64,000 nt of DNA, from the NCBI GenBank assembly GCA_022497155.1, contig MU385770.1, positions 186,001-250,000 of the forward strand, in the 5' to 3' direction. Source of the stretch: Whalleya microplaca (Eukaryota; Ascomycota; Sordariomycetes; Xylariales; Xylariaceae). A model generated the notes under the pieces. That model ran no database searches. It was not told where the DNA came from and saw only the letters and a program-made list of their open reading frames with translations. Position numbers and translations under genes: made by a program. Numbering within the stretch: position 1 is the stretch's first letter; the number at the start of each line of letters is the position of its first letter. This document shows positions 44,943 through 58,800 of this stretch, piece after piece.

Positions 44943-45128
44943 TACGGCTCCTACCATATCATGCGCTTGTGCCACGGTACAGTCAGGTGTGACCTGCGGC
45001 AAGATATGGTGTAATGTGTCTGTGTGTGTGGGAGTATTGCACCCGGGATGCACAATGATATTGGGAGTCGGGAATTTAAGATGAATTTCGAGTGTGTCTT
45101 ACCAGATGCATACGTACTTATGGATATT

Positions 45129-45151
45129 AATATATATATATATATATATAA
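45129..45151. repeat. TA dinucleotide run
   Basis: About eleven TA repeats in non-coding DNA. Confidence 0.9.
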
Positions 45152-47391
45152 CATCATAAACGTACTGTGTAGTGCATAATCCGTACATTATGTAAGTTTG
45201 GCAGCAGCAGCATCCTGCGCATGGACATCACCGTCGGAATAGGTATACCATGTACGTACATATATAGTGGGACACCATCTGGGGCCAATCGCATCCTTGC
45301 CCTCGACCTGGAATTACTCGTTTAAGCGTTCTTCCAGCTACTACCAACACTCTAAAATTCTAAAGACTGGGTATTGGTGCGGGCCGTCCATCACATAATA
45401 AGCCCATAATAACGGATGGCACGATCCCCCAAACCTTACTCACATACAGAAATATACGTGATACCTGCTACTGGTTTCATTATACGTAGTATGCACGCAA
45501 TATTAGAAAAGTTTTTCCACGGATGGCATTCCATCTCGATATCTTATACACACCGCTCGCTCATCTAATAAGCTACATTCCACTCAGATGTGGCTTGACA
45601 CTAACGGACGTATGTAAGCTCACTATATCTTTTGGCTCGAGTGCTACGCATTGTAAGGTTAGGTATGCTGGTAAAACCGCATGTGCATGTGCATATGTGC
45701 AGACGCAAGTCCGCCCGCAATGGGCAAAGTCAATTGGCTCGACTGCAACCACAGGTTGACAGGCCTCTGGGAGCATCACCACCACCATGCCGCGTGCGAG
45801 CGTTGTGATTGGCGCCGATACACCGTCCACACACCGATTGCCGGCGTCATGTATGTAGTATGCGTGCGAATGATTCTCAGTCCTACCTTACATATATAAT
45901 GGAGTGTCGCTGTCACCATGGTAGCTGAGTAGAGGCGGAGAGAAAAGTTCTGCAGCGGCGTGTCCGTCCCAAGCTGCACCGCCGCAGCGCCGTTGACTTT
46001 GATGGGAGCACAGAAATGTTCTACTTCGGGCAAAATGTTCCCGTTGGTCAGCGTTCAGGATAAGAGGGATGCTGTGCCCCTGCTGACAAGTCAAGTCATG
46101 TGTGTGTCTCTGGCGCGTACGGAGTAGTCCAGCCGAGTTGGCCTCACCAGCTTCTTTCATTTCTATCGAGCACCGTCCCGGTGTATTTATTATTCACCGC
46201 TCCTTCGACGTCAACGAGTCACTGCGAGACTGTTCGAAGTTCGGGTCTGATTGGCACGACTCTACGTCCAGTCTGGCTTGTGATAGCCGCCGTCAACACA
46301 TGATGCCACCCCCAACGCTGCTAACTTTTCCTTGCATGCTTAGCATATCTATCTACCCGGACCCCACGTTTTTCGTCAATCCCCTACTCTGATATATGTT
46401 GTATGCAATCCACACTGCAGAAGGGCTAGGCCCGATCGAGGACATGTTCAGAAGGGTCTTAGTTGATACGAACTGGTGTCTCTGATTTACGTGCCGTCAT
46501 CGGTCAATTGATGTAGCCTTGGGGTTATGAGGCGAAACAGTTCGTTACGAAGTCGACTGCACAGCCAAGACAGCTACATATCGGTTGTTCTAATCACTAC
46601 AGGTATCTAAGACTGACATTTGATTGTCGCACTAGCTTATCGAGGCTAGTCTATTTGCATGCTAGCTATTTATATAAACGTCGTGCGACATATCTGCAAT
46701 ATATATTAGGTATGCGTATATATGACAGATTAGACTTACATTTCCAAGGTTTTCCAGGTTGACTACGCTGAAGAATCTGTGACCAGATATTGCATATGTA
46801 GCTGGAGGTGACATAACCGATATTGGCCCGTGCATGGCGATATCTTTCCTATTAGGGGCTGGTGAAGTCCCACCAGCCAATGAGAAAGCGAGAATTCCTC
46901 ACGATTACCAGGCTAGAACCTAGCTCGTTCATAGCTCGTTCATGCCGGCTTCGAGGCAGCCATCACTGATTGGGCGCCTGCGAGTTGCGGATGAAGGTTT
47001 TCCTGCGAGAAAGACCCCTCCAAGTTCGAACCCCTCCTACCATTGGAAGCCCCGCAATATGCAGATAGCTAGCTCGACAATGTAAGGAAAGAAAAAAAAT
47101 TTTGGTGGAGGGCACATTCACTCTAAGGTGCAGATGTTTGGTCAAACGTCAAACTTCACTTTCTTTTTTTTTTTCTTTTCAGAAACCATACCTAGACCAA
47201 CAGTCCTATGCCATTGAGTCTAGTAGCGGTATGAGAATCTGATTAGACTACAGCTTTGCGGTCGTGGAAAGCTCTGTCTGTCGAGCTTCCGAGCTGCTGC
47301 TGTCTGAATATTCGACCCCTCCTCCTCATCTTCCCATTGTTTCACAGCAAGTTCGTATACTTGGGGAGCTCGTGATACAATTCACCCGACC

Positions 47392-50300
47392 ATGGCCTCC
47401 GTCCACTATCAGCCCGCCTCTGCGCGGATAGTAGGCTCGGACGATGAGGGACTCATGTGCCTGGACCTCGAGGACCAGTCTTCCTTTCAGGGATACAGTT
47501 TCGGTGCCAAGAAGAGCATCGCCGGTGAGTTGGTCTTCCAGACCGGCATGGTGGGATACCCAGAGTCGGTGACAGACCCTTCGTACCGCGGCCAGATCCT
47601 CGTCGTCACCTTCCCGCTCGTGGGCAACTATGGCGTGCCGTCTCGAGAGGCCATGGACGAACTCCTGCTCGACCGCCCCGCACACTTCGAGTCGTCAGAA
47701 ATCCACATCGCCGGCCTCATCGTGTCATCGTATGCGGGTGAAGAATTTTCACACTTCCTCGCTAAATCGTCCCTGGGAACATGGTTGAAGGAACAGGGGG
47801 TTCCTGCGATGTACGGCGTCGACACGAGAGCCCTGACGGAGCGGATAAGACAAGAAGGTAGCATGCTGGGCCGAATGCTGTTGCAAAAGCAAGGTTTGAC
47901 CAACGGCGTGACCAATGGTGCCAATGGGATTGCGAGCCATCACATAGGGCAGGATTGGAAACCACACTTTGATACAATTGATTGGGTGAACCCCAACACG
48001 AAGAATCTTGTTGCTGAGGGTGAGTACCCCTTTGAAGCAAATGCCGTCGACCGTAGTAGGCTGATCGGTTTGTAGTCTCCATCAAGGCGCCCCAGCTCTA
48101 CAAGCCGAACCCGTCTACGGCGTTGAAACACCCCTCTGGACGCACTATTCGCGTACTTTGCCTGGATGTCGGCATGAAGAACAACCAGCTGCGATGCTTC
48201 CTCAAGCGCGGTGTCGAGGTTCTAGTGTGTCCATGGGACCATGACTTCTCCAAAGGGGCCGGGGAAGAGTATGATGGCCTCTTCATCTCGAACGGACCCG
48301 GCGATCCGGCCGTTATGCAGGCGCCCGTAAAGCACATTGCCGAGGCGTTGAAGGCCAACAAGGTCCCGGTTTTCGGCATCTGTCTCGGACACCAGCTTCT
48401 CGCCCAAGCGGCTGGCGCCACGACAGAAAAAATGAAGTTTGGTAATCGCGGCCACAATATCCCCTGCACAAGTATGGTCACGGGGAAATGCCACATTACG
48501 TCCCAGAACCATGGTTTCGCGGTTAACGCCAAAAGCCTGCCGTCCGATTGGCAGGAATTGTTCGTGAACGCCAACGACGGCAGCAATGAGGGTATCATGC
48601 ATGCCAGCAAGCCGCATTTCAGTGTGCAGTTCCATCCGGAGAGTACCCCCGGTCCTCGGGACACCGAGTACCTCTTTGATGTTTTCATCAGCACCATCGT
48701 TGACTGTGCCAAAAACCCCAAACTCCTCGATGCTCCGGTTACGTTCCCTGGTGGAACTATTGAAGAAAATGAGGCCCTGCACCCGCGTGTCAACGTCAAG
48801 AAGATTCTTGTTCTCGGCAGCGGTGGTCTGAGCATCGGGCAGGCAGGTGAATTCGATTACTCCGGTAGCCAGGCTATCAAGGCGTTGAAGGAGGAAGGTA
48901 TCTACACCGTCCTCATCAACCCCAACATTGCCACGATTCAAACATCCAAGGGCCTCGCCGACAAGGTCTACTTCCTTCCGGTGACGGCCGAGTTTGTCCG
49001 CAAAGTCATTGTTTACGAACGGCCGGATGCGATTTACGTCACGTTCGGTGGCCAGACCGCCCTGCAGGTCGGTATTCAGCTCAATGACGAGTTCGAAGAG
49101 CTCGGCGTGAAGGTGCTGGGCACGCCTATCGACACGATCATCACCACAGAAGATCGAGAACTCTTCGCCCGCAGTATGGAAACCATCGGAGAGAAGTGTG
49201 CCAAGTCGGCATCCGCTAGCAGTGTCGAGGAGGCGATGCGAGTTGTCCAAAATATCGGGTTCCCGGTCATCGTCAGAGCCGCCTATGCTTTGGGCGGCCT
49301 GGGCAGCGGCTTCGCCAACAATGAAGCCGAGCTCCTCGACCTTTGTAACAAGGCGCTGGCGGCCAGCCCACAGGTCTTGATCGAGCGAAGTATGAAAGGG
49401 TGGAAAGAAATCGAGTACGAGGTCGTGCGGGATGCGCAAGATAACTGTATCACCGTCTGTAACATGGAGAACTTCGATCCCCTCGGCATCCACACAGGTG
49501 ACTCCATCGTCGTAGCGCCGTCTCAGACGTTATCGGATGAGGACTACAACATGCTTCGGACGACGGCCGTGAACGTCATCCGACATCTAGGGGTAGTGGG
49601 AGAATGCAATATTCAGTACGCCCTCAACCCCTTCTCGAAGGAATACTGCATCATCGAGGTCAACGCTCGATTATCGAGATCGTCCGCTTTGGCATCGAAG
49701 GCCACAGGTTACCCCCTTGCATTCATCGCTGCTAAGCTCGGATTGGGTATCCCTCTAAAGGAAATCAAGAACACGGTCACGAAGGTGACCTGCGCCTGCT
49801 TCGAGCCGTCTTTGGATTACGTTGTGGTCAAGATGCCGCGGTGGGACTTGAAGAAGTTCACCAGGGTTTCCACACAGCTCGGCTCGTCAATGAAGAGTGT
49901 AGGCGAGGTCATGAGCATCGGAAGGACCTTTGAGGAGGCCATCCAGAAGGCGATCCGGGCTATCGATTTCCACAATCTTGGGTTTGGTGAAACCGAGGCG
50001 CTCATGTCCATCGATGATGAGCTGCAAACCCCGTCCGATCAGCGCCTCTTCGCTATTGCCAACGCCATGGACACTGGGTACTCCGTGGATAGGATCTGGG
50101 AGTTGACGAAGATAGACAAATGGTTCTTGCACAAATTGATGGGTCTGAGTAGCTTCGCCAAGATGATTGCCGAGTATAATACCAGCCAGATCTCCAAGCG
50201 TCCCGACCTTCTTCTTCAGGGTAAACGTCTCGGATTCAGCGATCGCCAGTTGGCGAAGTTCTGGGATTCCAACGAGCTGGCAGTGCGACGCATGAGGTTG

Positions 50301-53300
50301 GAAGCTGGGATCACACCATGGGTCAAGCAGATTGATACCGTGGCCGCCGAATTCCCCGCATACACGAACTATCTTTACCTTACGTACAACGCGTCGGCTC
50401 ATGATATTGATTTCAACGACCACGGAGTCATGGTTCTCGGGTCAGGCGTGTACCGCATCGGGTCCTCGGTCGAGTTCGATTGGTGCTCAGTCAGAGCCAT
50501 CCGCACCCTGCGCGAGTCCGGCTTCAAGACTATCATGGTAAACTACAATCCCGAAACCGTCAGTACCGACTACGACGAGGCAGATCGCTTGTACTTTGAG
50601 AACATCAACCTGGAGACCGTCCTGGATATCTACCAGATGGAATCGGCAAGCGGCGTCCTCGGCGCGATGGGTGGTCAGACCCCCAACAACATCGCATTGC
50701 CTCTGCTTCGTTCGGGCGTTAAGGTGCTCGGAACATCGCCAGAGATGATCGACAGGGCCGAGAACCGCTACAAGTTCTCGCGCATGCTCGACGAGATCGG
50801 TGTTGACCAACCTACGTGGAAGGAACTGACGAGCTTCGAGGACGCCAAGTCCTTCTGTCAAAACGTCTCCTATCCGGTGCTCGTTCGGCCATCGTACGTG
50901 CTTTCTGGCGCGGCGATGAACACCGTGTACTCGGAGGCCGATCTCGAGCTGTACCTTCAGCAGGCTGCCGAGGTGTCGCGCGAGCATCCCGTTGTCATCA
51001 CGAAGTACATCGAGAATGCCAAGGAGATCGAGATGGACGCGGTTGCGAAGGACGGTACCGTCGTTGGCCACTTCATCTCGGAACACGTCGAGAATGCCGG
51101 TGTCCATTCGGGTGATGCGACCCTCATCCTACCTCCGCAGGATCTTGAGAAGACGACCATACAGCGCATAGAAGAAGCCACCCAGAAGATCGGCGCCAAG
51201 CTCAACGTCACGGGTCCATTCAATATTCAATTCATCGCCAAGGACAACGACATCAAGGTCATCGAATGCAATGTCCGCGCATCGCGATCGTTCCCCTTCG
51301 TCTCCAAGGTCATGGGAGTCGACCTCATCGAGATGGCGACCAAGGCCATCTTGGGAATTCCGTTTACGGAATATCCACCGACGACCATCGCGCCGGACTG
51401 TGTCGGCGTCAAGGTCCCCCAGTTCAGTTTCTCCCGGCTCTCTGGTGCCGATCCCGTGCTGGGTGTGGAAATGGCTTCCACCGGAGAAGTCGCTTGCTTC
51501 GGTATGGACAAGTACGAGGCTTATCTCAAAGCACTCATGTCCACCGGCTTCAAGATCCCCAGGAGCAATGTGCTTCTGTCGATTGGATCGTACAAGGACA
51601 AGAAGGAGATGTTGCCATCGGTCGAGAAGCTGCAGAACATGGGATATAAGCTGTTTGCCACCGCGGGTACCGCCGATTTCCTGCAGGAGCACGGCATTCC
51701 TGTCCAGTTCCTCGAGGTCCTTGGTAACGAGGACGACGACCAGAGATCCGAGTTTTCGTTGACGCAGCATCTGGCTAAGAACACGATCGACCTCTACATC
51801 AACCTACCCTCGAACAATAAATACCGCCGCCCTGCCAACTACATGAGCAAGGGATACCAGACCCGACGCATGGCCGTGGACTACCAGATCCCGTTGGTGA
51901 CGAATGTCAAGAATGCCAAGATCCTGGTCGAGGCTATCGCTAGGCACTTCGAGCTCGAAGTGAGCAACCGCGACTACCAGACAAGCCATCACACGGTTGT
52001 CCTTCCGGGACTGATCAATATTGCCGCCTTCGTCCCCGGGATTGGTACACCGGGCAGTCATGATCTCCAAGCCGTCACGAAGGCTTCCATAGCGGCGGGA
52101 TTCAGTATGATACGGGTCATCCCTATGGGGGTTGATAGCTCGATTACTGACGCGAGGACGCTCAAGGTCGCTCAGCAGAACAGCAAGAGAGGCGGATATT
52201 GCGACTACAACTTCTCCGTCACGGCTACGTCGGACAATGCCGACCAGATCAGCCATGTGACGGGTGAGGTCGGATCGTTGTTCATCCCATTCAACCACTT
52301 GTCGGATAACATCAGCAAGGTCGGCGCCGTCACCGCCCATTTCGACTCGTGGCCCGCGCACAAGCCCATCCTTACCGACGCGAAGACCACAGACCTCGCC
52401 TCCATCTTGTTGCTAGCAAGCCTCCACAGCCGGCGTATCCACGTGACGAGTGTCACTACGAAGGAAGACATCAGGCTGATTGCTCTCAGCAAAGAGAAAG
52501 GCCTGAACGTGACTTGCGATGTGTCCATATATTCCTTGTACCTGTCGAAGGAAGACTTCCCCGGCTGCCAGTGCCTGCCTGAAGCCAGCGACCAGAAAGC
52601 GCTCTGGGATCACCTTGCCACCATTGACGTCTTCTCCATTGGCAGTCTGCCCTACCAGCTAGCTCGCGCCACGCAGACTGAGGCGGGCGCGGACGTCAAG
52701 ACGGACCCCACCGTTGGCATTGCCGATGCGTTGACCCTACTCCTTACTTCGGTCACGGAAGGCAAGCTGACCATAGACGACATCAAGGCTCGTCTCTACG
52801 ACAACCCCATGCAGATATTTGAGCTCCACGAACAGGTAGGAACCTCGGTTGAAGTCGAGGTCGACCGTCTGTATACTGTGTCGAAAACATCAGTGTGGTC
52901 TCCCTTCGCTGGGAAGAGAATGCGTGGCGCAGTGCAGAGGGTTACTTTCAATAACCAGACGGTCTGCCTCGATGGCGATATTCTCCCCCTCACCCCGCTT
53001 GGCAAGGATATGTCGACGCACGGCAGTCTGCCCGCGCCTATGTCACCGCCTATGAAGGCTATGACCCAGGCACCATACGCTCTCGATGCTCTTCGCGCCC
53101 GGCGCCTATCTGCCCTTGGGAGACCGGCGAATCTGCCGCGGTCCCAGGACGGCGAGACGGATACGCTTCGACCGACGTTGAGAAACGCCGTGACTGCAGA
53201 CGAACTGACCATGCCGGGACCCATGCGAGCGCCATTTGTCGACTCCCTGCACGATCTTCTGATGCAGCCTTCGGCATTCAAGAATTCGCACGTGCTCTCC

Positions 53301-54246
53301 GTCAAGGAGTACTCGCGATCCGATCTCCACCTCTTGTTCACGGTCGCGCAGGAGATGCGCCTTGGCGTGGACCGGGAAGGCGTCCTTAGCGTACTACGCG
53401 GCCGCGTGCTTTGCACCATGTTCTACGAGCCCTCGACGCGCACATCCTCCTCTTTTGATGCTGCCATGCAACGCCTGGGCGGCAGAACTATCCCTATCGC
53501 CACGACACAATCCTCGGTTCAGAAGGGAGAATCACTGCAGGATACGCTCAGGACTCTTGAGTGTTATGGAGATGCTATCGTGCTGCGCCACCCCGACGAG
53601 AGCTCGGTGGACATCGCGAAGAAGTATAGCAAGGTTCCTATCATCAACGGCGGCAATGGAAGCAAGGAGCACCCAACGCAGGCCTTCCTCGACCTCTTCA
53701 CTATCCGCGAGGAACTCGGCACGGTGCAGGGCCTGACCATTACTTTTATTGGCGACCTACTCTACGGGCGCCCTGTGCACTCGTTGGTGTATCTCTTGCG
53801 GCACTACCAGGTGCAGGTCCAGCTGGTCTCGCCGAAATCACTCGCACTGCCGCCCGACGTTCGCAACTTACTCAAGGAGTCGGGACAGCTGCTCTGCGAG
53901 TCCGAGGAGCTTACGCCGGAGATTCTGGCGAGGAGCGATGTGTTGTATTGCACGAGAGTGCAGAAGGAGCGCTTCCCCAGCCTGGAGGACTATGAGAAGG
54001 TGAAGAATTCATACCGCATTGACAACGCCACCCTGAACCACGCGAAGCAGGGGACGCGGGTGCTGCATCCTTTGCCCAGGAACGAAGAGGTGGCGGAGGA
54101 GGTTGATTTCGACCACCGGGCAGCCTATTTCAGACAGGTGAGTATCCAGGTCTTGTACACTCTATACATCAATGCTAACGACTTCACAGATGCGGTATGG
54201 TCTCTACTGCCGAATGGCCTTGCTGGCCTTGGTCATGTCCGGTTGA
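47392..54246 (+). CDS. URA2: URA2/CAD: glutamine-dependent carbamoyl-phosphate synthetase - aspartate transcarbamylase
   Basis: This multifunctional enzyme catalyses the first two steps of UMP synthesis (pyrABCN in Aspergillus). Exons 47392-48019, 48076-54137 and 54190-54246 give 2248 residues. The short third exon supplies the conserved C-terminus [18 protein letters not shown]; reading through the intron would give a spurious end at 54287. Order: glutaminase (nucleophile in FGICLGHQL near residue 310, FHPES near 393); the two CPSase halves ([17 protein letters not shown] near 451, [16 protein letters not shown] near 995); an MGS-like allosteric domain near 1376 (feedback site for UTP); a dihydroorotase-like domain near 1515-1830; and aspartate transcarbamylase from about 1923 ([22 protein letters not shown]). 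The dihydroorotase HxH metal motif is replaced ([10 protein letters not shown]), so this domain is inactive, as in other fungi. Confidence 0.98.
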
Positions 54247-54847
54247 GCCTGACCTATCTAAACTTGTTTTTATTCGCATATACGTGATAGTAGATTTATA
54301 GCTAAGGATACACATGAGATGATGCCGTGGATTTACAAAAAAATATGGGGTAGATAAGTACTTGGGTTCGGCCTTAGATTCATCAAAAATTGCTCCGCGT
54401 ATAGACAGGATCACTGTATCAGACCATGAAGGCTCACGCCGCTTACGAGTGAATGATTTAATTATGTATATGAGGTATATGGGTGTGGCGTACGTATGTA
54501 TATATGGGTATGTTTTGGGTGTGTATGTGTGTATTATATGTATGTATATGTATGCGTATATGTATATTTTGTATATAGTTAATATACGTCGTCAATTTTT
54601 ACTTCATTGATGTGCTTCGTGTGGTGATTTGTCTCGTGAGGTTGGCTGATCTATTCCGTAGTGATATCAAGAACGATGACGTCATAATCAAGTTGATGGC
54701 TCTTTTCATAATTGAAAGCGAGCCTATGAGAATGATCTCAAGTGTTGAATCATCACTGACTGGCTGCCATTGCGTTCAACACGCCGATGCTAGCAACCCG
54801 ACTCGATTTCATCACCGGATTCATACAGTTTTATAGTACTTTTCATA
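54247..54847. other. intergenic, AT/TG-rich
   Basis: 601 bp with the URA2 3' UTR and an alternating TATG/TGTA-rich stretch (about 54463-54575). No gene is recognised. Confidence 0.6.
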
Positions 54848-55840
54848 TTGCCTCGTCAGATCCTTGGACGGCTGATGAACCGCCTCACTGTTCGAAACAT
54901 TCCATCGCGGCTCACACAACTCACAGCTCATCTCACACACAGGCCTGAAACTTACCGTACAATGGCAACCTCACCGCCGCTCAAACCCGCGCCCTGGCGC
55001 GATCTCTTCCTGGAGCACATCCAGACGATGCCGACGCCGGAGTTTGTCCTCAGCACGGCGCGCCAGGTCCCTCCTCCATCATCTCCATCAGCGTCTTCGG
55101 GGCCCACGCACGCGCCCCGGTGCCGGACCTGCGTCTTCCGCGGCCTATTCGCCCGCCTTCCGGTCAACCCCAAGAACGAGGCGGAGCTGAACCCGGCCGT
55201 CTACGACAGCGACCTGCCGACGTTCACGACGGACCGGCGCATGGACAAGATGGCCGAGCTCTGGGAGTCTAGCGGTGAGGATGGGGCTGGGGCTGGGAAA
55301 GGACGGTACGACGGCTCCGGCGGCGGCGCCCCCGTCGAGGCCGTCTGGTGGGCCGCCGAGCCCAAGGTCCAGTGGCGCGTGCGCGGACGCGCGTACGTGC
55401 TGGCGCCGGACGTGGAGGCGTCGGCCGAGGGGCGGCGGGTCGTCTCCGTGCTTCGCTCGCGGATGCGGGCCGGGAGCGAGAGCAGCGGGGAGGAGAGCCA
55501 GTGGAGCTTCGCGCGCGAGATCACCGCGCACTTCGGCAACCTCAGCCCGGCGATGAGGGGCTCGTTCCGGAACCCGCCTCCGGGGACGCCCGTCGCGGTG
55601 TCCGTCGACGACCCGCGGCTCGCGCTCGGGCAGAAGGTGACGGATCTGCAGGACGGGATCGCGCGAGGGAATTTCCGGCTCGTGGTTATCGTGCCGGAGG
55701 AGGTCGACCGGTGCGATTTGAGCGATCCTGAGAGGGCCCGGAGGTGGCTGTATACGTTTGTAGGAGATGGGAGGTCGGAGCCCCGGGCCCCTGGGGGAGA
55801 GATTGTAGACGAGTGGGAGAAGTGTGAGGTGTGGCCTTGA
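54848..55840 (+). CDS. Alr4036-type PNPOx-like FMN-binding protein
   Basis: The domain is the Alr4036 family of the pyridoxamine-phosphate-oxidase fold: APWRDLFLEHIQ, FVLSTAR...PRCRTCVFRGLFA, DLPTFTTDRRMDKMAEL, VEAVWWAAEPKVQWRVRGRAYVL, AMRGSFRNPPPGTPV, and the C-terminal NFRLVVIVPEEVDRCDLSD...RRWLYTF. Members bind a flavin and their substrate is generally unknown. Two starts are possible. ATG 54848 gives 330 residues with a basic, hydroxylated leader (MPRQILGRLMNRLTVRNIPSR) that looks mitochondrial. ATG 54962 (MATSPPLKPAPWRDLF) gives 292 residues beginning right at the domain. Single exon, very GC-rich at third positions. It follows URA2 on the same strand, but fungi have no operons, so I infer no functional link. 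Confidence 0.88.
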   Translation: MPRQILGRLMNRLTVRNIPSRLTQLTAHLTHRPETYRTMATSPPLKPAPWRDLFLEHIQTMPTPEFVLSTARQVPPPSSPSASSGPTHAPRCRTCVFRGLFARLPVNPKNEAELNPAVYDSDLPTFTTDRRMDKMAELWESSGEDGAGAGKGRYDGSGGGAPVEAVWWAAEPKVQWRVRGRAYVLAPDVEASAEGRRVVSVLRSRMRAGSESSGEESQWSFAREITAHFGNLSPAMRGSFRNPPPGTPVAVSVDDPRLALGQKVTDLQDGIARGNFRLVVIVPEEVDRCDLSDPERARRWLYTFVGDGRSEPRAPGGEIVDEWEKCEVWP

Positions 55841-58800
55841 GGGTAATATGAGGTAGATAATCTGGGAGAGGGCAATGGTACTGTATGTAACAGGGGAAAG
55901 TCTATTGGTCTACGGCTAATTGTATACGTGCTTCAATGCAGGTATAGCGAAGCTGTGTAGGAAAAGAGTCTCTATACTCCCTAGCTTCTATACTACTTGA
56001 CCTCTACTGACAACTCGTCGAGACTCGTGTTGAGTTACCAGTTGAACCACATACAATGAGTCAAGTCAGCTATAGAGCAACTACGGCATCGCAAACAACT
56101 TCATAACTACCCCTCTAGCCGAGCAATTCAGCGGTTATTATTGCACACGTAGGTAATCAATAGTTGCCTATGGATCTTCATTGTCTCACGTCACTTTTCC
56201 ACCTCAGCATCTACAGCCTCCGTATCTAAAGCCCACATAGATAGTATGAGACCTAGCAGGCGTATGTAGATGTTTTGAAATAATGAACATGTTATATATA
56301 CCCAGTGTATAAAACCTATATATTACAATAGATCTTCGCTAACGATTCAAAAGGGCAACTATGTCCTTATTCCTAGTGGGGGATCTCGATAACGATGACG
56401 GCAAGCTCGCTTGATTGGCAGAAAATAAAACACGTACTATACATATATGTACATTACTATGTACATCGTATAGTCGCTCTTAAGCCCTAACCTAGGTAGT
56501 CAGACGATCGAGAATTGGGGGAGGCTGAAACTATGAAAACGGTTGTGCGGTGGGGTCTTGGCAGCCAACACGGCCCCAGAAAAAAGGAACCACTGTTACA
56601 AAATTCTTTCCGTTTAAACCTGGTAGAAAACGTGCTCGCTAGCGTGCGGCACAGGATGACTTGACGGTCAGAGCAGCTGTTCGTGAAGACCCGTGCAGAT
56701 TGTGGCGGTTGGCTGTCGCATACGCGGTATGTCTCAGCGGTTAGAGCAAGCTTGGCGGGATTCCTCATTCAATTGAGTCAATCATCGAGGCCTGATCTGA
56801 TCTGCATGCTGACCTCCCTTACTTCTTCGCGGGCGAGGCTGTTGTTTGGCTGTGGTTGTCTTATAAGTCGGAGGGATGTAGTATGTATTAGGTAGGTTGG
56901 TGTGGGTGAGCGGGGGGACAGGGGACCAGGGGTAACGGAGATGCTAAGAAGTGGATACCTATCAGGAAGTGGATACTAGCCTCGAAAGGGGACCGTCATA
57001 GCATTTTCCACGTGTTCGTGGCGGGGATCCACCCTCACTCGTTTCTACTATACTACGTAGCAGCCGTAGTAGTAACTTTCTGCTGCGCTGCTGCAAGTGA
57101 GGGGTGGAAGAGACGAAGAAGAATACATATACCGTTTTGCTAGACCGCTCCCTTCCCTTCCTCTCCATTACATGCCTACCTACCTACCTACGTAGTAGTA
57201 GTAGCAGGAGGTGAGGTTGGCCGAGCCTACTGCGTAGGAACGCTTCCCCGCCTTGACAAATCTCAGTCAGGTTATATTAGTTGCCGACAATTGCCGGCAT
57301 TGCTGCAGATGATATGTTCAGCAGCCCACTACTGAAGCCTCATGTCGTCGAAGAGGCAGATCGCGATGGGAGGAGCCGCCCTGACCTGACTTGACCAAGA
57401 CTTACACGGACGAGGTAGACTTACGTATCGTACCGCTGCGCTATAAGCGATGGGTCAACTAGTACATAGCATGATGGACCTTTATACACGGTAGCATTCC
57501 GCTGCCGGCAACATCACCTTCTAAGACGCTCTGATCAACGATTGTTGGCGGCCAGGCGGCGTGTGGATGTTTCAGACGGAGCAAATCCGCTCAGAATCTG
57601 CACATGTATGCAATACTCGCAGTAAGCTCACCGCTTGTGTGTATTATGCAACGTCAATACTATACGTTGATAGGTAGACTGTAGTCATTTATTGGCCAAA
57701 GGCGCTTGCGGCCGGACGGCCCCGTCGTACATAGCCCCGGAAGAAAAGACTACGACGATTGATGACCTTCACGATAGCGAACTCTGGTATTACAGAGGCT
57801 TCATTTATACTGCGAAGAATCAAGCCCGCTTGCTCTATACATAGTCTAGGGCTAGGTTAGGCAGATATGCGAGGACGGGAGGAACAGTCCGATTTCAATA
57901 CCCCGGCGGCGCTACTTGACCACGCGTACTGTACCTACAATGCATTAAGGTACATGTATGGCGAATCGAACTTCCCAAAGCGGAGCGAGATGAAAATACC
58001 TTCGAATTAATCTACGGTTTGCTGCGTAGGTCCGTACATAATTACCGTAGGAGGTAATGCATATTGCCCGTTGTGGTCAAGACTATACCACGTATAGTCG
58101 AAATGCCTCAATATTTACCGATCCAATATGCGTTTAGTACAGCCCTTCACATGATACTCTTTTATTCTCCTGCTTCCTTTATTTTTACATTTCGCTGCCT
58201 GCTCCTTCGCGACCGAAAAAGCAAAAAGCGATGCATGCTATAGGCGCGCACTATATATGATCGACCACGAAAGTTCTCAGTTTCGATACGTCCTATTCAG
58301 GTATCGCGCTCGTATCGTGACAATATAAGGCTATTCCCGCTGCTAACCCAGCCACTCCCGCAGTGGCTCCGACCACTAAAACTCTACCTACTTAGGTCAG
58401 AGGGACATACGGAATATGAGCTACCATCAATAATAATAAGAACATGACATATCTGCGCCGAGCGGTCAGACGTCAGTCAGTTGCTCTCTGTCCTGTTGGC
58501 TGCAAAGTTGCGACCGACTGCGACGTCCAATGTCCGAAAAGATACACGTCGCATCTCCGAGAATCAATTATTGACAGCGATTCGAGCTGGTCTTACCTTG
58601 TCGTCATACTGACCTAGGTACATGTTGCAGCTGCACGGGTAGAACGAGGGGCACTCTCTCAGTGTCTCTGCTCTCGAATCTGATAGGAACTTACTATAAG
58701 GCTAGTGTCTTCTATATTGGTACTCTCATGCGGCCAGCTGCACAGAAGTTGCCGCGGCACCAATGCCAACCAATGCTTCCCCCAAGCGCGGACGAATCTA

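Larger units (their letters stand above)
44507..47391. other. 2.9 kb intergenic region with simple repeats
   Basis: Between divergent YVC1 and URA2. No supported ORF or RNA gene. It contains a CACCATTA minisatellite (44911-44942), a TA run (45129-45151) and a T-rich tract ending in CAG at 47162-47182, which could be a 5' UTR intron acceptor for URA2. An A12 tract lies at 44717-44733. Confidence 0.55.

Noticed and set aside
46960..47060. TTCGAACCCC resembling a tRNA T-loop
   Set aside because: No matching T-stem, anticodon arm or acceptor stem on either strand.
48222..49493. 423-codon antisense ORF over URA2
   Set aside because: Shadow of a highly conserved, codon-biased coding region; no protein features of its own.
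51990..53000. Active dihydroorotase in URA2
   Set aside because: The metal-binding HxH motif is absent (IAAFVPG instead), as in other fungal URA2 proteins; the domain is structural.
54138..54287. URA2 reading frame continuing to a stop at 54287
   Set aside because: GTGAGT...TTCACAG splicing at 54138-54189 restores the conserved URA2 C-terminus, so the read-through end is an artefact.
56715..56790. TCTCAGCGGTTAGAGCA resembling a tRNA D-arm
   Set aside because: No GGTTCGANNCC B box or acceptor stem at the right distance.
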